Notes: generated from the sequence alone by a model not told the origin. A DNA stretch of 64,000 bases from RGIG3178 sp964533965 (GCA_964533965.1 CAZHNN010000015.1:1-64000), one strand, 5' to 3'. Positions 49,855-59,392 are shown, numbered from the stretch's first letter. Numbers and translations are program-made.

Positions 49855-50043
49855 CTACCTGCCTTGCTTCACGCATTTGAGCATATACATATACCGCCGT
49901 CTTGCCGCCTCTAGGTCATAGATGGCGACATCCACCAGATCGGGATCGCTGACCGAATCAAAATACTTCTGCGCGTCCTGCCAGCAGCGCAAAGCCTCCT
50001 TGATGTTGCCTGAGATATCCTCACGCTTGTTCCTGTTAAGCAT
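49855..50043 (-). CDS. yaaL: YaaL/DUF2508 family protein
   Basis: The 62-residue product from ATG 50043 (GGGAGG 7 bases upstream) is a helical protein of DUF2508 with the pattern EALRCWQDAQKYFDSVSDPDLVDVAIYDLEAARRRY. Its position between recR and bofA matches Bacillus yaaL. Function is unknown; it is small, soluble and basic. Confidence 0.88.
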   Translation of the reverse strand: MLNRNKREDISGNIKEALRCWQDAQKYFDSVSDPDLVDVAIYDLEAARRRYMYMLKCVKQGR

Positions 50044-50363
50044 AGCCAAACCTCCCAACATTTCTCATGGAAAGTATGGCCAAATGATCTATGGTTATAC
50101 GATAGGTTTAGTACTCCTGCGCAATACGTTACGCTATAAAAACAGTAGGGGTCTATGCTCCAAACCACACACCTAAAAGAAAACGCCGCTTTACCCTTAA
50201 TTTACGGCAAAGCGGATTTCGTTAACGTTCATTTATTATCATCCGGAAGCCTTTTTGCGACAAAGGCAAATGACCCAATGATATAGCGTACTGAATTACG
50301 CACCGCCGGCTACACGAAGTACAGACGGTGCAAGACACGCTGACAAACCACATCGTCAGCGAC
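50044..50363. other. Intergenic region between recR and yaaL with recR terminator
   Basis: On the minus strand CCGCTTT and AAAGCGG (50215-50186) pair around a 16-base loop and are followed by CGTTTTCTTTT, a probable terminator for dnaX-yaaK-recR. The rest holds no gene that I can see. Confidence 0.6.
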
Positions 50364-50960
50364 TTAGGCCATCTCCCGGCGACCTTCCATCGCCTTTTGC
50401 AGCGTCACCTCGTCGGTATACTCGAGGTCGCTGCCCACCGGCACGCCATGGGCGATACGGGTGATCTTTACGCCGAACGGGTTCAACAGCCGCCATAGGT
50501 ACATCGCCGTAGCCTCCCCCTCCACGTCGGGATTGGTGGCGAGGATCACTTCCTCCACGCCATCCAAACGGGACAACAGCGACTTGATCCGAAGCTGGTC
50601 GGGACCTATCCCCTCCATCGGGGACAGCGTTCCGCCCAACACATGGTACAGGCCGTGAAACGCGCGCCCTCGCTCCATCGCGATAACGTCACGTGCATCG
50701 CGCACCACGCAGATCCTGCTCTTATCCCGCGACGGGTCGGTGCATATGGCGCACTCATCCCGATCCGTCATGTTGCCGCAGATGCTGCAGATGCGTACCG
50801 AGCCCGTGGCGTCGAGGATGGTCTGTGCCATGTGCCGCGCTTTCTCGGCGGGCATTGTCAAAATGTGATACGCCAGGCGCTGCGCCGTCTTTCCGCCAAT
50901 GCCGGGCAGGCCGGAGAGCACCTGCACGAGGTCGCTCAACGGGCGAATGCTATAGCTCAT
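50364..50960 (-). CDS. recR: Recombination protein RecR
   Basis: The 198-residue protein has the helix-hairpin-helix LSGLPGIGGKTAQRLAYH, the four-cysteine zinc motif CSICGNMTDRDECAIC near residue 57, and a Toprim domain (RICVVRDARDVIAMER, then ATNPDVEGEATAMYL). It acts with RecO and RecF to load RecA on gapped DNA. It shares one base with the yaaK stop. The order dnaX-yaaK-recR is conserved in most bacteria. Confidence 0.97.
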   Translation of the reverse strand: MSYSIRPLSDLVQVLSGLPGIGGKTAQRLAYHILTMPAEKARHMAQTILDATGSVRICSICGNMTDRDECAICTDPSRDKSRICVVRDARDVIAMERGRAFHGLYHVLGGTLSPMEGIGPDQLRIKSLLSRLDGVEEVILATNPDVEGEATAMYLWRLLNPFGVKITRIAHGVPVGSDLEYTDEVTLQKAMEGRREMA

Positions 50961-51283
50961 TACCTCATCCCGGGGATCATCCCGCCGGTTACCCCTTCCA
51001 TTTCCTTTGCCGCATACTCATCGATCGCATTCATCGCTTCGTTGATCGCGGCCAGAATCATATCCTCAAGCATCTCGACATCGTCGGGATCCACAGCCTC
51101 CGGCTTGATGTGAAGCGCCGTCAATTTATGCTGCCCGTTCACCGTGGCGCTGACCATCCCGCCGCCGCTTTGCGCCGTGCGCTCGGTGCTGGCGATGACC
51201 TCCTGCTTCTTGGCCACTTCTGCCTGCATGCGTTGCGCCTGCGCCATCAATTGTTGCATGTTCGGGAATCCGCCTCTGTTCAT
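50960..51283 (-). CDS. yaaK: YbaB/EbfC (YaaK) nucleoid-associated protein
   Basis: The 107-residue protein reads MNRGGFPNMQQLMAQAQRMQAEVAKKQ at the start, followed by VSATVNGQHKLTALHIKPE, the YbaB/EbfC core. It forms dimers that bind DNA with little sequence preference. It lies between dnaX and recR, as usual. Confidence 0.95.
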   Translation of the reverse strand: MNRGGFPNMQQLMAQAQRMQAEVAKKQEVIASTERTAQSGGGMVSATVNGQHKLTALHIKPEAVDPDDVEMLEDMILAAINEAMNAIDEYAAKEMEGVTGGMIPGMR

Positions 51284-51301
51284 GTTGCTCCTCCTGTTGC
51301 C

Positions 51302-52960
51302 TTATGAATTCTCTATCTCCACCGGTACGCCGAAAATGGCCTGTGCTTTCTGTGCCACCGTCTTTTCGTCCATTGGGACAGGCGGCAGTTTATCCTCCGT
51401 CACCGCTTTTGCCGTTACCCCTTCGCCGTAGATACCTGCGGCGATCCGGTTCAAATCCTGCTGATGCTGCCGGAGCGCGTCCACAAACACACTGTCCCTT
51501 GAACCAAATACAATATATGCCGTATCCTGGATCTTCACGATCTTCTGGCTAAGGCGTATGGATTGGCTCACACCGGCGTTCACCTTGCCCATTTCCGCCA
51601 AAAACACAGCCTTAGCATCCGCCTGTTGGGCGGCGCCGCTTGCCCGCTGCGCCGGTTCTTGCTTCTCCTGCCTTACAGGCTCGCTTCGTCTGTTTTGCCT
51701 TGATTCTCTTTCAGGCTCCGGCTCCTGCTCAAAAGGAGGGGGGGCTGACTCCCACGGCGGCGGCGCCTCCTCCTCTTCCCAAGGGGGAAGCGAAGCGGAA
51801 TGTTTTACTGCGCTCGTTGGGACTGGTGCATTCTGCGCACTCTGGGTCCTTTCCGCCGCTACAAAAGCAGATGGCTTCTCCCATTGGGCCAGTTTGGCCT
51901 CCAGTGTCTCGATGCGCGCCAACAGCGCTGCCTGCGAATTTTCGCCCTGCGGCATGCAAAGGCGTACGGCAGCGGCGTCCAACAGCACCCGCGGCCTTGG
52001 AGAATACCGCATCTGTGATTGCGCCTGCGCGAGCACTTCGATGGCATAGCCGTACCGCGCCTGATGATTCAAATCCGAGCGGATCAGCCTGTCCCGCAGC
52101 GTCTGCATGCATTCGCGTGCAAACACCTCGAGGTTCGCGCCGCTCTTTGCGACGTCATCGATGATGGTCAGCATCGCTGCCACATCCTGCGCCTCAAAAG
52201 CGGATAAGAGCTTTTCCACGCTCTGGCCGCCGACAAACCCGATGACGTGATAGACGTCTTCGAGCGTTAGATGTTCCGATACCATCAGGCACTGGTCCAG
52301 CAGCGAAAGCGCGTCGCGCATGCCGCCTTCGGCAGCGCGGGCGATCTGAAAGAGCGCCTGTTCATCCGCCGTTTTGTCCACATCCGAAAGGATGCCTTTC
52401 ATGTGCGATACTATGGTATCATCGCTGAGCTGTAAAAAATCAAACCGCTGGCACCGGGAAACGATGGTCGCGGGCAGCTTGTGGAATTCCGTGGTCGCCA
52501 GGATGAACACCGCGTGTGCCGGCGGTTCCTCCAGCGTCTTTAACAGCGCGTTGAAAGCACCGGAACTCAACATGTGCACTTCGTCGATGATGTATACCTT
52601 ATACTTGGTTATGGCCGGGCCGTAGCGAACCTTGTCGCGCAGGTCGCGGATTTCGTCCACGCCGTTGTTGGAGGCGGCGTCAATCTCGATGATATCCGAG
52701 GAAAGCGCAGCGTCGCTCATCTTGCAGATCTCGCACTGCCCGCACGGATCGCCGTCCACAGGAGAAAGGCAATTCAGCGCTCTCGCCATAATTTTAGCGC
52801 TGCTCGTCTTGCCCGTACCTCTGCTGCCGCAGAACAGATACGCATGCGTGAATTTGCCGCTCTTGATCTGATTCTTAAGCGTCTGCGTGATCACGGGCTG
52901 CCCCAGCACCTGCGAAAACGTCTGCGGGCGGTATCTTCGATAGAGTGCCAGATACGACAT
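51302..52960 (-). CDS. dnaX: DNA polymerase III gamma/tau subunit
   Basis: From ATG 52960 (AAGGAAAG upstream) the product is 552 residues. The clamp-loader AAA+ domain has Walker A GSRGTGKTSSAK, the zinc cysteines in CLSPVDGDPCGQCEIC, Walker B IIDEVHML and the sensor FILATTEFHKLP. A Pro/Glu/Arg-rich linker (about 385-440) precedes a short C-terminal domain. I see no obvious slippery A-run that would give a gamma form. It heads the dnaX-yaaK-recR group. Confidence 0.97.
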   Translation of the reverse strand: MSYLALYRRYRPQTFSQVLGQPVITQTLKNQIKSGKFTHAYLFCGSRGTGKTSSAKIMARALNCLSPVDGDPCGQCEICKMSDAALSSDIIEIDAASNNGVDEIRDLRDKVRYGPAITKYKVYIIDEVHMLSSGAFNALLKTLEEPPAHAVFILATTEFHKLPATIVSRCQRFDFLQLSDDTIVSHMKGILSDVDKTADEQALFQIARAAEGGMRDALSLLDQCLMVSEHLTLEDVYHVIGFVGGQSVEKLLSAFEAQDVAAMLTIIDDVAKSGANLEVFARECMQTLRDRLIRSDLNHQARYGYAIEVLAQAQSQMRYSPRPRVLLDAAAVRLCMPQGENSQAALLARIETLEAKLAQWEKPSAFVAAERTQSAQNAPVPTSAVKHSASLPPWEEEEAPPPWESAPPPFEQEPEPERESRQNRRSEPVRQEKQEPAQRASGAAQQADAKAVFLAEMGKVNAGVSQSIRLSQKIVKIQDTAYIVFGSRDSVFVDALRQHQQDLNRIAAGIYGEGVTAKAVTEDKLPPVPMDEKTVAQKAQAIFGVPVEIENS

Positions 52961-53036
52961 TCGGCTTTCCTTTCTTTGGTGATAAGCATACGGCGCTCTA
53001 AACAAAAGTAAAGCGCCGTTATGGTTCATCGTGTAT

Positions 53037-53903
53037 TTACCGCTTCGTGCCCAAGAACGCCACGCCCATCACATTGGGACCCACATGGCCGCCGATGACG
53101 GGACCTACCGGCCAGAAGAGTATATTCTTGGCGTTGCACACCTCTTCGAGCAAGCCTTTGATCTGCTGGGCGTTTTCCATTGTGGAATACTGGACTAGGA
53201 TTTCTCCGTTTTCCGCGTCGTACGCCCGTTCTTTGATCAATTCCGCCATGCGGCGCCAGGCTTTCTTCCTGCCCTTTACCTTTTCAATGGGCTCCAATTT
53301 GCCATCCTCGGAGGTATGCAGGATGGGCTTTAAATCCAGCACGGTCCCAAAAAACGCAGCACCCCCGGACAGCCTGCCGCCACGTTTGAGATAGTTCAGG
53401 TCATCCACGCTGAAGAACACAACGCTGTGTTCGCGGTTTTCTTCCACCCACTTCGCCGTTTCCTCGACAGATTTGCCTTGTTCGCGCATCTCCACCGCTT
53501 TTCGAATCAGAAGCGACTGCCCAGCCGAAATGGAAAGCGAATTGACCAATAAGATGTTGGCGTCGGGCCTTTCCGCTTTGATCTCGCTAAGAGCCATTTC
53601 GCAGTTGTTATAGTGCTGGCTCAGGTTCGGGGACAACCCAATATACAGGATGTTTTTGTTTATCTCCAGAAGACCTTCAAACCACTTTTTGATCTCGTAG
53701 GGGGATTTGCAGGAGGTTGTCACCTGGGCGCCGCCTGCCAACTTATCGAAGAAATCAGGAAAGCTGACCGTTTTCCCCAGGTCGTAGTCATACTCTACAC
53801 CGTCAATGGTGACGGGCATAGCGAACACGGATATTTCCTTTTCCAGAGCGTATTCCAGCAAGAGCTCGGAATCCGCGTCTGTTGCGATGATAAAATTCCC
53901 CAT
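53037..53903 (-). CDS. DegV family fatty-acid-binding protein
   Basis: The product from ATG 53903 (AGGAGG 9 bases upstream) is 288 residues and reads IIATDADSELLLEYALEKEISVFAMPVTIDG at the start, with TSCKSPYEIKKWFEG in the first third and GGRLSGGAAFFGTVLDLKPIL later. DegV/FakB proteins hold a fatty acid and present it to the FakA kinase. No fakA is in view. It is a single gene upstream of dnaX on the same strand. Confidence 0.93.
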   Translation of the reverse strand: MGNFIIATDADSELLLEYALEKEISVFAMPVTIDGVEYDYDLGKTVSFPDFFDKLAGGAQVTTSCKSPYEIKKWFEGLLEINKNILYIGLSPNLSQHYNNCEMALSEIKAERPDANILLVNSLSISAGQSLLIRKAVEMREQGKSVEETAKWVEENREHSVVFFSVDDLNYLKRGGRLSGGAAFFGTVLDLKPILHTSEDGKLEPIEKVKGRKKAWRRMAELIKERAYDAENGEILVQYSTMENAQQIKGLLEEVCNAKNILFWPVGPVIGGHVGPNVMGVAFLGTKR

Positions 53904-54064
53904 CCCAATCCCTCCTAATGGGCTTAACCCATACGACATGATTCATTGTACCGTAAATATCGCGGTTTTCGCAACTGTCGCTTCACTCCTGCAAGCGAAC
54001 GGTTGCCCCCTATTCCTCAATAGGGCGACGGGTTAGTATCGATACCCTCAGCGCAGTCGTCCAA

Positions 54065-55447
54065 TCACACCGTTTTTCTGCCTGCATCGGTACAGAAATG
54101 CCACAGCAGCTTCATGTAGAACCGCACACCTTCCTGCAGTTGGTCGACGGGCGTCCGCTCATCGGTGCCGTGCACACAGGAACGCAGATCCATGTGCCCG
54201 ATGAACGGGCCGAAGCGGTAGATGTTCTTAGCAACGATATCGTACATGCGCGCGTCGGTACGCGCTGCAACCGGAATCGGTACCGCCACCGCATCCGGCT
54301 GCATGTCGGATATGGTCTGTTGCAGAAGCCTGTATGCCTGGCATTGTGTGTCGCTGATGCGGCTTGGCTCAAACCCCCTGTGGGAAGAGAGCAGCACTCT
54401 GTTATCCGCGATGGCTTCTTTGAAATGCTTTAGAGCAGATGCAATGCTGTCCCGATCCGAAAGCCGAAGGTTAAATACGGCTTCCGCTTTTTGCGGCAGC
54501 ACGTTTGGGGCGGGCGATGCCCAGGCCATCGTGGCCGCCGCGGTGGTGCGCACCATGGCGTTGCCCTGCGGCGACTTTTGCAGAAATCCGATCAGCTGTT
54601 CTTGCCCGCTCCCGAGGTTCTCAACGGCGGTTTTGAGCTCTCCCTCCGGCAGGTATGGCAATAGTGCCTGATACATTCTATCAAGCGCCTCGTTCACCGA
54701 TGCAGCAAATGGATGCCGCTCCACCGCATCGATGGCACAACACAGCACGCCCAACGCCGTTTGGTCCTTCGGCCTCGATGCGTGTCCGCCTTCGTCGAGC
54801 ACCGTCAGCTGTATGTCGACATACCCTTTCTCAAAGATGCCGATCTGCGCCAATAACTTTTCGGGAACGCCGTAGTTTTCACCGCGCACGTACATGCCGC
54901 CCTCGTCCAGCACCAAGTCGAAGTACAGCCCAAGGGACTTCAAATGTTCCGCGATCTTTAGTGCACCGTTCCACCCAAGTACTTCCTCGTCAAACCCATA
55001 GGCCAAATAGACATCCCGGTCGGGCGTAAAGCCCTGTTTGAGAAGCTCTTCAATGGCTTCCATGTGCCCCAGGATCAGGCATTTGCAGTCCATCGTACCG
55101 CGACCCCAAACAAAGCCCTCTGCGATATCTGCGGCAAACGGATCATGCTGCCAAATCGTTTCATCCGCTGGTACAACATCCTGATGGGCACTCAGAAGGA
55201 TCGGATCCAACCCGCTTGTCCCGTTGCCTTTCCAGCGGTACAGAAGGCCGTAGCCGTTGATAAGCGTCTTCTCAAGAGTGCCGTGCACGAGCGGATATGT
55301 CGTCTCCAAAAGCCTGTGCAGCTTGTCAAACTCTGCAAAGTCCATCTTGCCATGATCGCTGTGGCTGATGGTCCTGCATTGCACCATACCGCTCAAATGC
55401 CGCGCGAGCTTCTCGTTGTCCAAAACCGGCAAATCGAACGCCTGCAT
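54065..55447 (-). CDS. M20 family metallopeptidase, PM20D1-like (copy 2, soluble)
   Basis: The product from ATG 55447 is 460 residues, with GGGAGG 7 bases upstream. The M20 zinc site reads LLSAHQDVVPA, then WGRGTMDCKCLI, then FDEEVLGWNGA, and near the end IGHMDLRSCVHGTDE. It lacks the membrane helix of the upstream paralogue. Family members hydrolyse or form N-acyl amino acids and peptides. It starts 3 bases inside the end of the upstream gene. The two are an old tandem duplication. Confidence 0.9.
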   Translation of the reverse strand: MQAFDLPVLDNEKLARHLSGMVQCRTISHSDHGKMDFAEFDKLHRLLETTYPLVHGTLEKTLINGYGLLYRWKGNGTSGLDPILLSAHQDVVPADETIWQHDPFAADIAEGFVWGRGTMDCKCLILGHMEAIEELLKQGFTPDRDVYLAYGFDEEVLGWNGALKIAEHLKSLGLYFDLVLDEGGMYVRGENYGVPEKLLAQIGIFEKGYVDIQLTVLDEGGHASRPKDQTALGVLCCAIDAVERHPFAASVNEALDRMYQALLPYLPEGELKTAVENLGSGQEQLIGFLQKSPQGNAMVRTTAAATMAWASPAPNVLPQKAEAVFNLRLSDRDSIASALKHFKEAIADNRVLLSSHRGFEPSRISDTQCQAYRLLQQTISDMQPDAVAVPIPVAARTDARMYDIVAKNIYRFGPFIGHMDLRSCVHGTDERTPVDQLQEGVRFYMKLLWHFCTDAGRKTV

Positions 55448-55449
55448 CG

Positions 55450-56913
55450 TCATGCCTCCCTTCCGCACGTGGATTGAATAAAACGAATGTAGAAGCGGAT
55501 GCCATCCAGATAATCCGAAACCTCGATCCGCTCGTTTGTTCCATGCATGCCGGACGCGTATTTCATGTGGGATCTGGCGGGCATGAACTTATACACATCG
55601 TCCGAAACGGAATCGAACGTGCGGCTGTCGGTCCCCGCAAAAAAGACCATCGGCATCACCACGATATCCTCGCCAAACGTCTGCCGGACCACTTGGGACA
55701 GCGCGGCAAATGCCTTCGTGTTCGTCCTCGCGGGTCTGCTGGGGTTGCTTTTGACCGGAAGCTCCACCGTAAATTCCGGCCCCACAAGATCCTGCACGAA
55801 CACCTTGAGCGCCTCGTAGTTGAATCCGTAGTTGATGCGGAAGTTTACGTTGGCAACGACTTTCTGCGGCAGCACATTGGGCGCGTCGGACGCCTTGATC
55901 TGGGTGAGCGCCGTGGTGGTGCGCACAAGCGCATTGCCGTATGCGCTGCTCTTGGCAAGCCGCTGCGCGAGCGTGCGAGCGTATCTGCCCGGATGCGCCG
56001 CCATCCATTTCGTTTTGAAATTGCAGTACGGCGCTATGGTCTTATACATATTGATGAACGTATCGTTGATGTCGACAGGGAATTTGTTCTTTTCGATCGT
56101 CATCAGCGCCCTTGCCATCCGGGACAGTGCGGTCTCCGCTTTGGGGGCCGCGCTATGCCCGCCGCTGTCAGTGGTGGTGAGCCTGACATCGCAATAGCCC
56201 TTTTCATAGGTGCACACGCAGGCCAGAAGGCGGTCTTTGACGCCCAGCACATTGCCCTGCATGAAGCTTCCGCCTTCGTCCAGCACGAATTCGAAGTGCA
56301 GGCCCAGATCGCGGCAAAGCTGGGATACATTATACGTGCCCGCACCCATGATCTCCTCATCGCAGGTGGTGCACAGATATACATCCCCTATAGGGGTAAA
56401 CCCTTTGCTTATCAGGTATTCCATCGCCTCGAAGATGCCGCACAGCGTGTTCTTCATGTCGATTGCACCCCGCCCCCATACACAGCCGTCCGCCACAGTG
56501 CCTGCAAACGGGGGATGGGCCCAATCCTTTTCCGTGCCGGGGGTGACGGGCACCACGTCCTGATGCGCCATCAACAGAATTGGCTTCTTATCGCTTTTCG
56601 CACCTTTCCAACAGTACAATCGGCTAAAGGGCTTGACTTCATGCACCGTCACGGTCTCGAACACCTTGGGGAAATCCTCTTTGAGCTGTTTTTGCAGCCG
56701 TATGAACTCTTCAAAACGGCCCGTATTCTCGTCAACATACCCCGTCGTTTCGCAGGAGATCGCGCGGCAGAGATGCTTTACCGCCGATTCTTCATTCAAT
56801 TCGATTTTAGCCGCCTTTTGCACAGGCTGTTGCTTTTTGAGCCTCCAAACAGGCCAGAAACCGTAGATCGCCAATATAACCAATATGAGTGCCAGGATGA
56901 TCAAAGTCTGCAT
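55450..56913 (-). CDS. M20 family metallopeptidase, PM20D1-like (copy 1, membrane-anchored)
   Basis: This 487-residue protein starts with a membrane helix (LIILALILVILAIYGFWPVW), then the M20 catalytic domain with LLMAHQDVVPV, WGRGAIDMKNTL and TCDEEIMGAGTY, ending with ASGMHGTNERIEVSDY. The anchor makes it cell-bound, with the active domain either inside or out. It and the next gene are probably co-transcribed. The substrate is likely an N-acyl amino acid or dipeptide, and an amino-acid ABC transporter lies beside it. Confidence 0.9.
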   Translation of the reverse strand: MQTLIILALILVILAIYGFWPVWRLKKQQPVQKAAKIELNEESAVKHLCRAISCETTGYVDENTGRFEEFIRLQKQLKEDFPKVFETVTVHEVKPFSRLYCWKGAKSDKKPILLMAHQDVVPVTPGTEKDWAHPPFAGTVADGCVWGRGAIDMKNTLCGIFEAMEYLISKGFTPIGDVYLCTTCDEEIMGAGTYNVSQLCRDLGLHFEFVLDEGGSFMQGNVLGVKDRLLACVCTYEKGYCDVRLTTTDSGGHSAAPKAETALSRMARALMTIEKNKFPVDINDTFINMYKTIAPYCNFKTKWMAAHPGRYARTLAQRLAKSSAYGNALVRTTTALTQIKASDAPNVLPQKVVANVNFRINYGFNYEALKVFVQDLVGPEFTVELPVKSNPSRPARTNTKAFAALSQVVRQTFGEDIVVMPMVFFAGTDSRTFDSVSDDVYKFMPARSHMKYASGMHGTNERIEVSDYLDGIRFYIRFIQSTCGREA

Positions 56914-56971
56914 CTGCCGCCCTCCCCAGCGTATGAAATGCGCGCCCGAATCCTTCGGGTGGAACGAACAT

Positions 56972-56997
56972 AAAAAAGGCTCGTAAGAGCCTTTAAT
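56972..56997 (-). terminator. Terminator of the amino-acid ABC operon
   Basis: AAAGGCTC and GAGCCTTT pair (56975-56982, 56987-56994), with the stop codon of the ATPase gene inside the hairpin and a T-run after it on the minus strand. Confidence 0.82.
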
Positions 56998-57730
56998 AGA
57001 GCACCTTGCTTAAAAATTCCTTTGTGCGTGGGTTTTGGGGGTCGCCGAAGATCTGCTGCGGCGTGCCTTTTTCCGCGATGATACCGTTGTCCATGAACAG
57101 CACGCGGTTGCTGACTTCACGGGCGAAGCCCATCTCGTGCGTGACAATGACGGTCGTCATCCCTTCGCGCACCAGCGTCTTAATGACATCCAGCACCTCG
57201 CCGACCATCTCGGGGTCTAGCGCACTCGTCGGCTCGTCAAAGAGCATTACGTCCGGTTCCATCGCCAAAGCCCGCACGATTGCGAGCCGCTGCTTTTGCC
57301 CACCCGAAAGCCTGCGCGGATATTCCTGCGCTTTGTCCACAAGACCAATGCGGCTAAGCAGCGCCATCGCCTGCTCCTTGGCTTGTTCTTTGGTAACCTT
57401 TTTTACAAGGGTGGGCGCCAGGGTTATGTTATCCAGAACAGACAGGTGCGGGAACACGTTGAAAAGCTGAAACACCATGCCCATCTTCTGCCGATGAAGG
57501 TCCACATCCACGCCTTTCGCGTTGATCCGCACCCCTTCAAACTCGATAACGCCTTCCTCGGGCATTTCCAAAAGGTTCAGGCAGCGCAAAAATGTGCTCT
57601 TGCCACTGCCGGACGGCCCGATGATAGATACCACCTCGCCCTTATGGATCTCCTCGGTGATGCCCTTGAGCACGTGCAGCTTTCCAAAATGTTTATGCAG
57701 GTTCTCGACCCTGATCAACGTATCAGTCAC
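56993..57730 (-). CDS. Polar amino acid ABC transporter, ATP-binding protein
   Basis: The 245-residue ATPase has Walker A GPSGSGKST, signature LSGGQKQR and Walker B DEPTSALDP, of GlnQ/ArtP type. It powers uptake with the permease and binding protein encoded just upstream. Its start overlaps the permease stop by 8 bases. The operon promoter contains an ARG box, so arginine, lysine or ornithine is a likely substrate, though cystine or glutamine are also served by this family. Confidence 0.95.
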   Translation of the reverse strand: MTDTLIRVENLHKHFGKLHVLKGITEEIHKGEVVSIIGPSGSGKSTFLRCLNLLEMPEEGVIEFEGVRINAKGVDVDLHRQKMGMVFQLFNVFPHLSVLDNITLAPTLVKKVTKEQAKEQAMALLSRIGLVDKAQEYPRRLSGGQKQRLAIVRALAMEPDVMLFDEPTSALDPEMVGEVLDVIKTLVREGMTTVIVTHEMGFAREVSNRVLFMDNGIIAEKGTPQQIFGDPQNPRTKEFLSKVLY

Positions 57731-58388
57731 CTTGACTCATCTTCCTTTCCAATACGGCTACACCCTTTGAAAGCGTGAACGTGACGACAAAATAGATCAT
57801 CGCAACGATGAGAATGGGTGCGAGCGGGTTGAACGTCGTTGCGGTTATCAAATTGGCCTGCGTCATCAGATCGCCAATAAAGAATGTTGATGCTAACGAA
57901 CTCTCCTTGATCACCATGATAAACTCGTTTGCGAGTGCGGGCAAGATGTTTCGGATGGCTTGCGGCAGAATGATCTTGCGCATTGTCTGGTTGGTGGACA
58001 TGCCCAAACTGCGGGCAGCTTCCACCTGTCCGTGATCGACTGCCTGAATACCTGAGCGTATGATCTCTGCTACATATGCTGCGCTGTTTAACACCAGTGT
58101 TATTCCAACAGCTAGCTCTTTGCTCATTTGTATGGTGCTGAACCACATCGGGATCAGAAACATAAAAAAGTAGAGCTGTACCAAAAGCGGTGTTCCGCGC
58201 ACCACCTCGATATAAGCCATCGCCGGCCAACGCAAGATCCTTTTTTTGCTGCCTCTAAACAGTGAAAAAAAAGCGCCCAGTACGGTTCCGCCTATCACCG
58301 CAATGGCCGAATACAATAATGTAATCCCAAGCCCCGTTAAAAACATGGGATAGAACCTCGTAAAGGTGCTTACAAGATTGATATTCAT
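57723..58388 (-). CDS. Polar amino acid ABC transporter, permease
   Basis: From ATG 58388 the product is 221 residues with about five membrane helices and the HisM/GlnP motif EVVRGTPLLVQLYF plus the EAA loop EAARSLGMSTNQTMRKIILPQAIR. An upstream frame to 58448 has no ribosome site. It forms a homodimer channel with the ATPase. The binding protein gene lies 92 bases upstream. Confidence 0.94.
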   Translation of the reverse strand: MNINLVSTFTRFYPMFLTGLGITLLYSAIAVIGGTVLGAFFSLFRGSKKRILRWPAMAYIEVVRGTPLLVQLYFFMFLIPMWFSTIQMSKELAVGITLVLNSAAYVAEIIRSGIQAVDHGQVEAARSLGMSTNQTMRKIILPQAIRNILPALANEFIMVIKESSLASTFFIGDLMTQANLITATTFNPLAPILIVAMIYFVVTFTLSKGVAVLERKMSQGD

Positions 58389-58480
58389 ACCCACACTTCC
58401 TTTACATAAGCAGGGCGGCGGGAAACCCGCCGCCTGTTCCCAATTCAATATTAATCCGTTGGTGCTATTGCACGTACCGC

Positions 58481-59320
58481 TTATTTGTCAGCGATGGTGC
58501 TGGCAAGCTCAACCGCTTCATTGTGCCATTGCTCGGATTTGCCGCTGTCAGCGACCTCTTTGATGATCTCGTTCAGCTTCGCAATCAATGTCGCGTTGTC
58601 ACCCTTGGGAAGTGCAATGCAAGCTCCGTTCACTTCCGGAGTATATACGAAATGCACTGCGATCGCAAGTTCCGGATTCTGTTTGATATACAGTTCGGCA
58701 TTGGAGCCCGACATGGCTAAGCCTACGATCTTTTTTGTCTGTAGGGACATGATGCCCTCATTGATCTTGCCGATGGGCTCTACCTTGCAATCCTTCGCTT
58801 GAGCCTTTAACAGCTCTTCCTGCAGGCTGGCATTCTGTGCGCCGACGATCTTTCCCTTGAAATCCGCAAAGGTCTTATACTTTTCAAGGTTCTCTTTGAG
58901 CACTACTATGACATGGCCTTTGTCCTGCGGTTCCACATAATCGGGATTGGTGAAATCCATGGTCGCTTTGCGGTCCGGCTTCACGGCAAGGCCGCTGATG
59001 GCCATATCCACCGTACCCTGCGATACCGCTACCAATACCGTTTTGAAATCCATCGCCTGAATCTCAAGCTTTACGCCGAGTTTATCCGCAATATAGCGCG
59101 CGAGCGTCATTTCATAACCGACATACTGATCCTGGCCGGTTTTGCTGGAATCAACGAATTCCATCGGTGCATAGTCCGGGCTTGTCGCAATGACGAGCTT
59201 ACCGGCTTTCTGTATTTTTTCCAAAGCAGACATTGGCTTGGTCTCGGCTTTCTTCGCACAACCCGTGACCATTGCCAGCACCATCAACGCTGCCAACACA
59301 ACAACCAACAATTTTTTCAT
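58481..59320 (-). CDS. Polar amino acid ABC transporter, substrate-binding lipoprotein
   Basis: The 279-residue protein has a lipoprotein signal (MKKLLVVVLAALMVLAMVTGC, residues 1 to C21) and the SBP family 3 core: ATSPDYAPMEFVD, GYEMTLARYIADKLG and MDFTNPDYVE. The charged-residue positions in the pocket cannot be judged without a structure. It is the first gene of the three-gene operon. A perfect ARG box lies 55 bases upstream. The start is ATG 59320, with AGAGG ahead. Confidence 0.95.
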   Translation of the reverse strand: MKKLLVVVLAALMVLAMVTGCAKKAETKPMSALEKIQKAGKLVIATSPDYAPMEFVDSSKTGQDQYVGYEMTLARYIADKLGVKLEIQAMDFKTVLVAVSQGTVDMAISGLAVKPDRKATMDFTNPDYVEPQDKGHVIVVLKENLEKYKTFADFKGKIVGAQNASLQEELLKAQAKDCKVEPIGKINEGIMSLQTKKIVGLAMSGSNAELYIKQNPELAIAVHFVYTPEVNGACIALPKGDNATLIAKLNEIIKEVADSGKSEQWHNEAVELASTIADK

Positions 59321-59374
59321 GACATTCAACCTCTTTCACCTGATTGCCCGCCATTTGAGCACATATGTATAATA

Positions 59375-59392
59375 TATGAATATTTATTCATA
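59375..59392 (-). promoter_or_regulatory. ARG box (ArgR/AhrC operator)
   Basis: TATGAATATTTATTCATA fits the arginine-repressor consensus TNTGAATWWWWATTCANW at every position. It lies ahead of the amino-acid ABC operon and next to an AT-rich promoter. Confidence 0.82.

Noticed and set aside
52961..53036. Signal recognition particle RNA upstream of dnaX
   Set aside because: The gap is only 76 bases and shows none of the conserved SRP loop sequences.
55474..56973. Plus-strand open frame of 499 codons opposite the M20 peptidase
   Set aside because: It mirrors a clear gene in a GC-rich region, has no family motifs, and its composition (many His, Arg, Val) is that of an antisense shadow.
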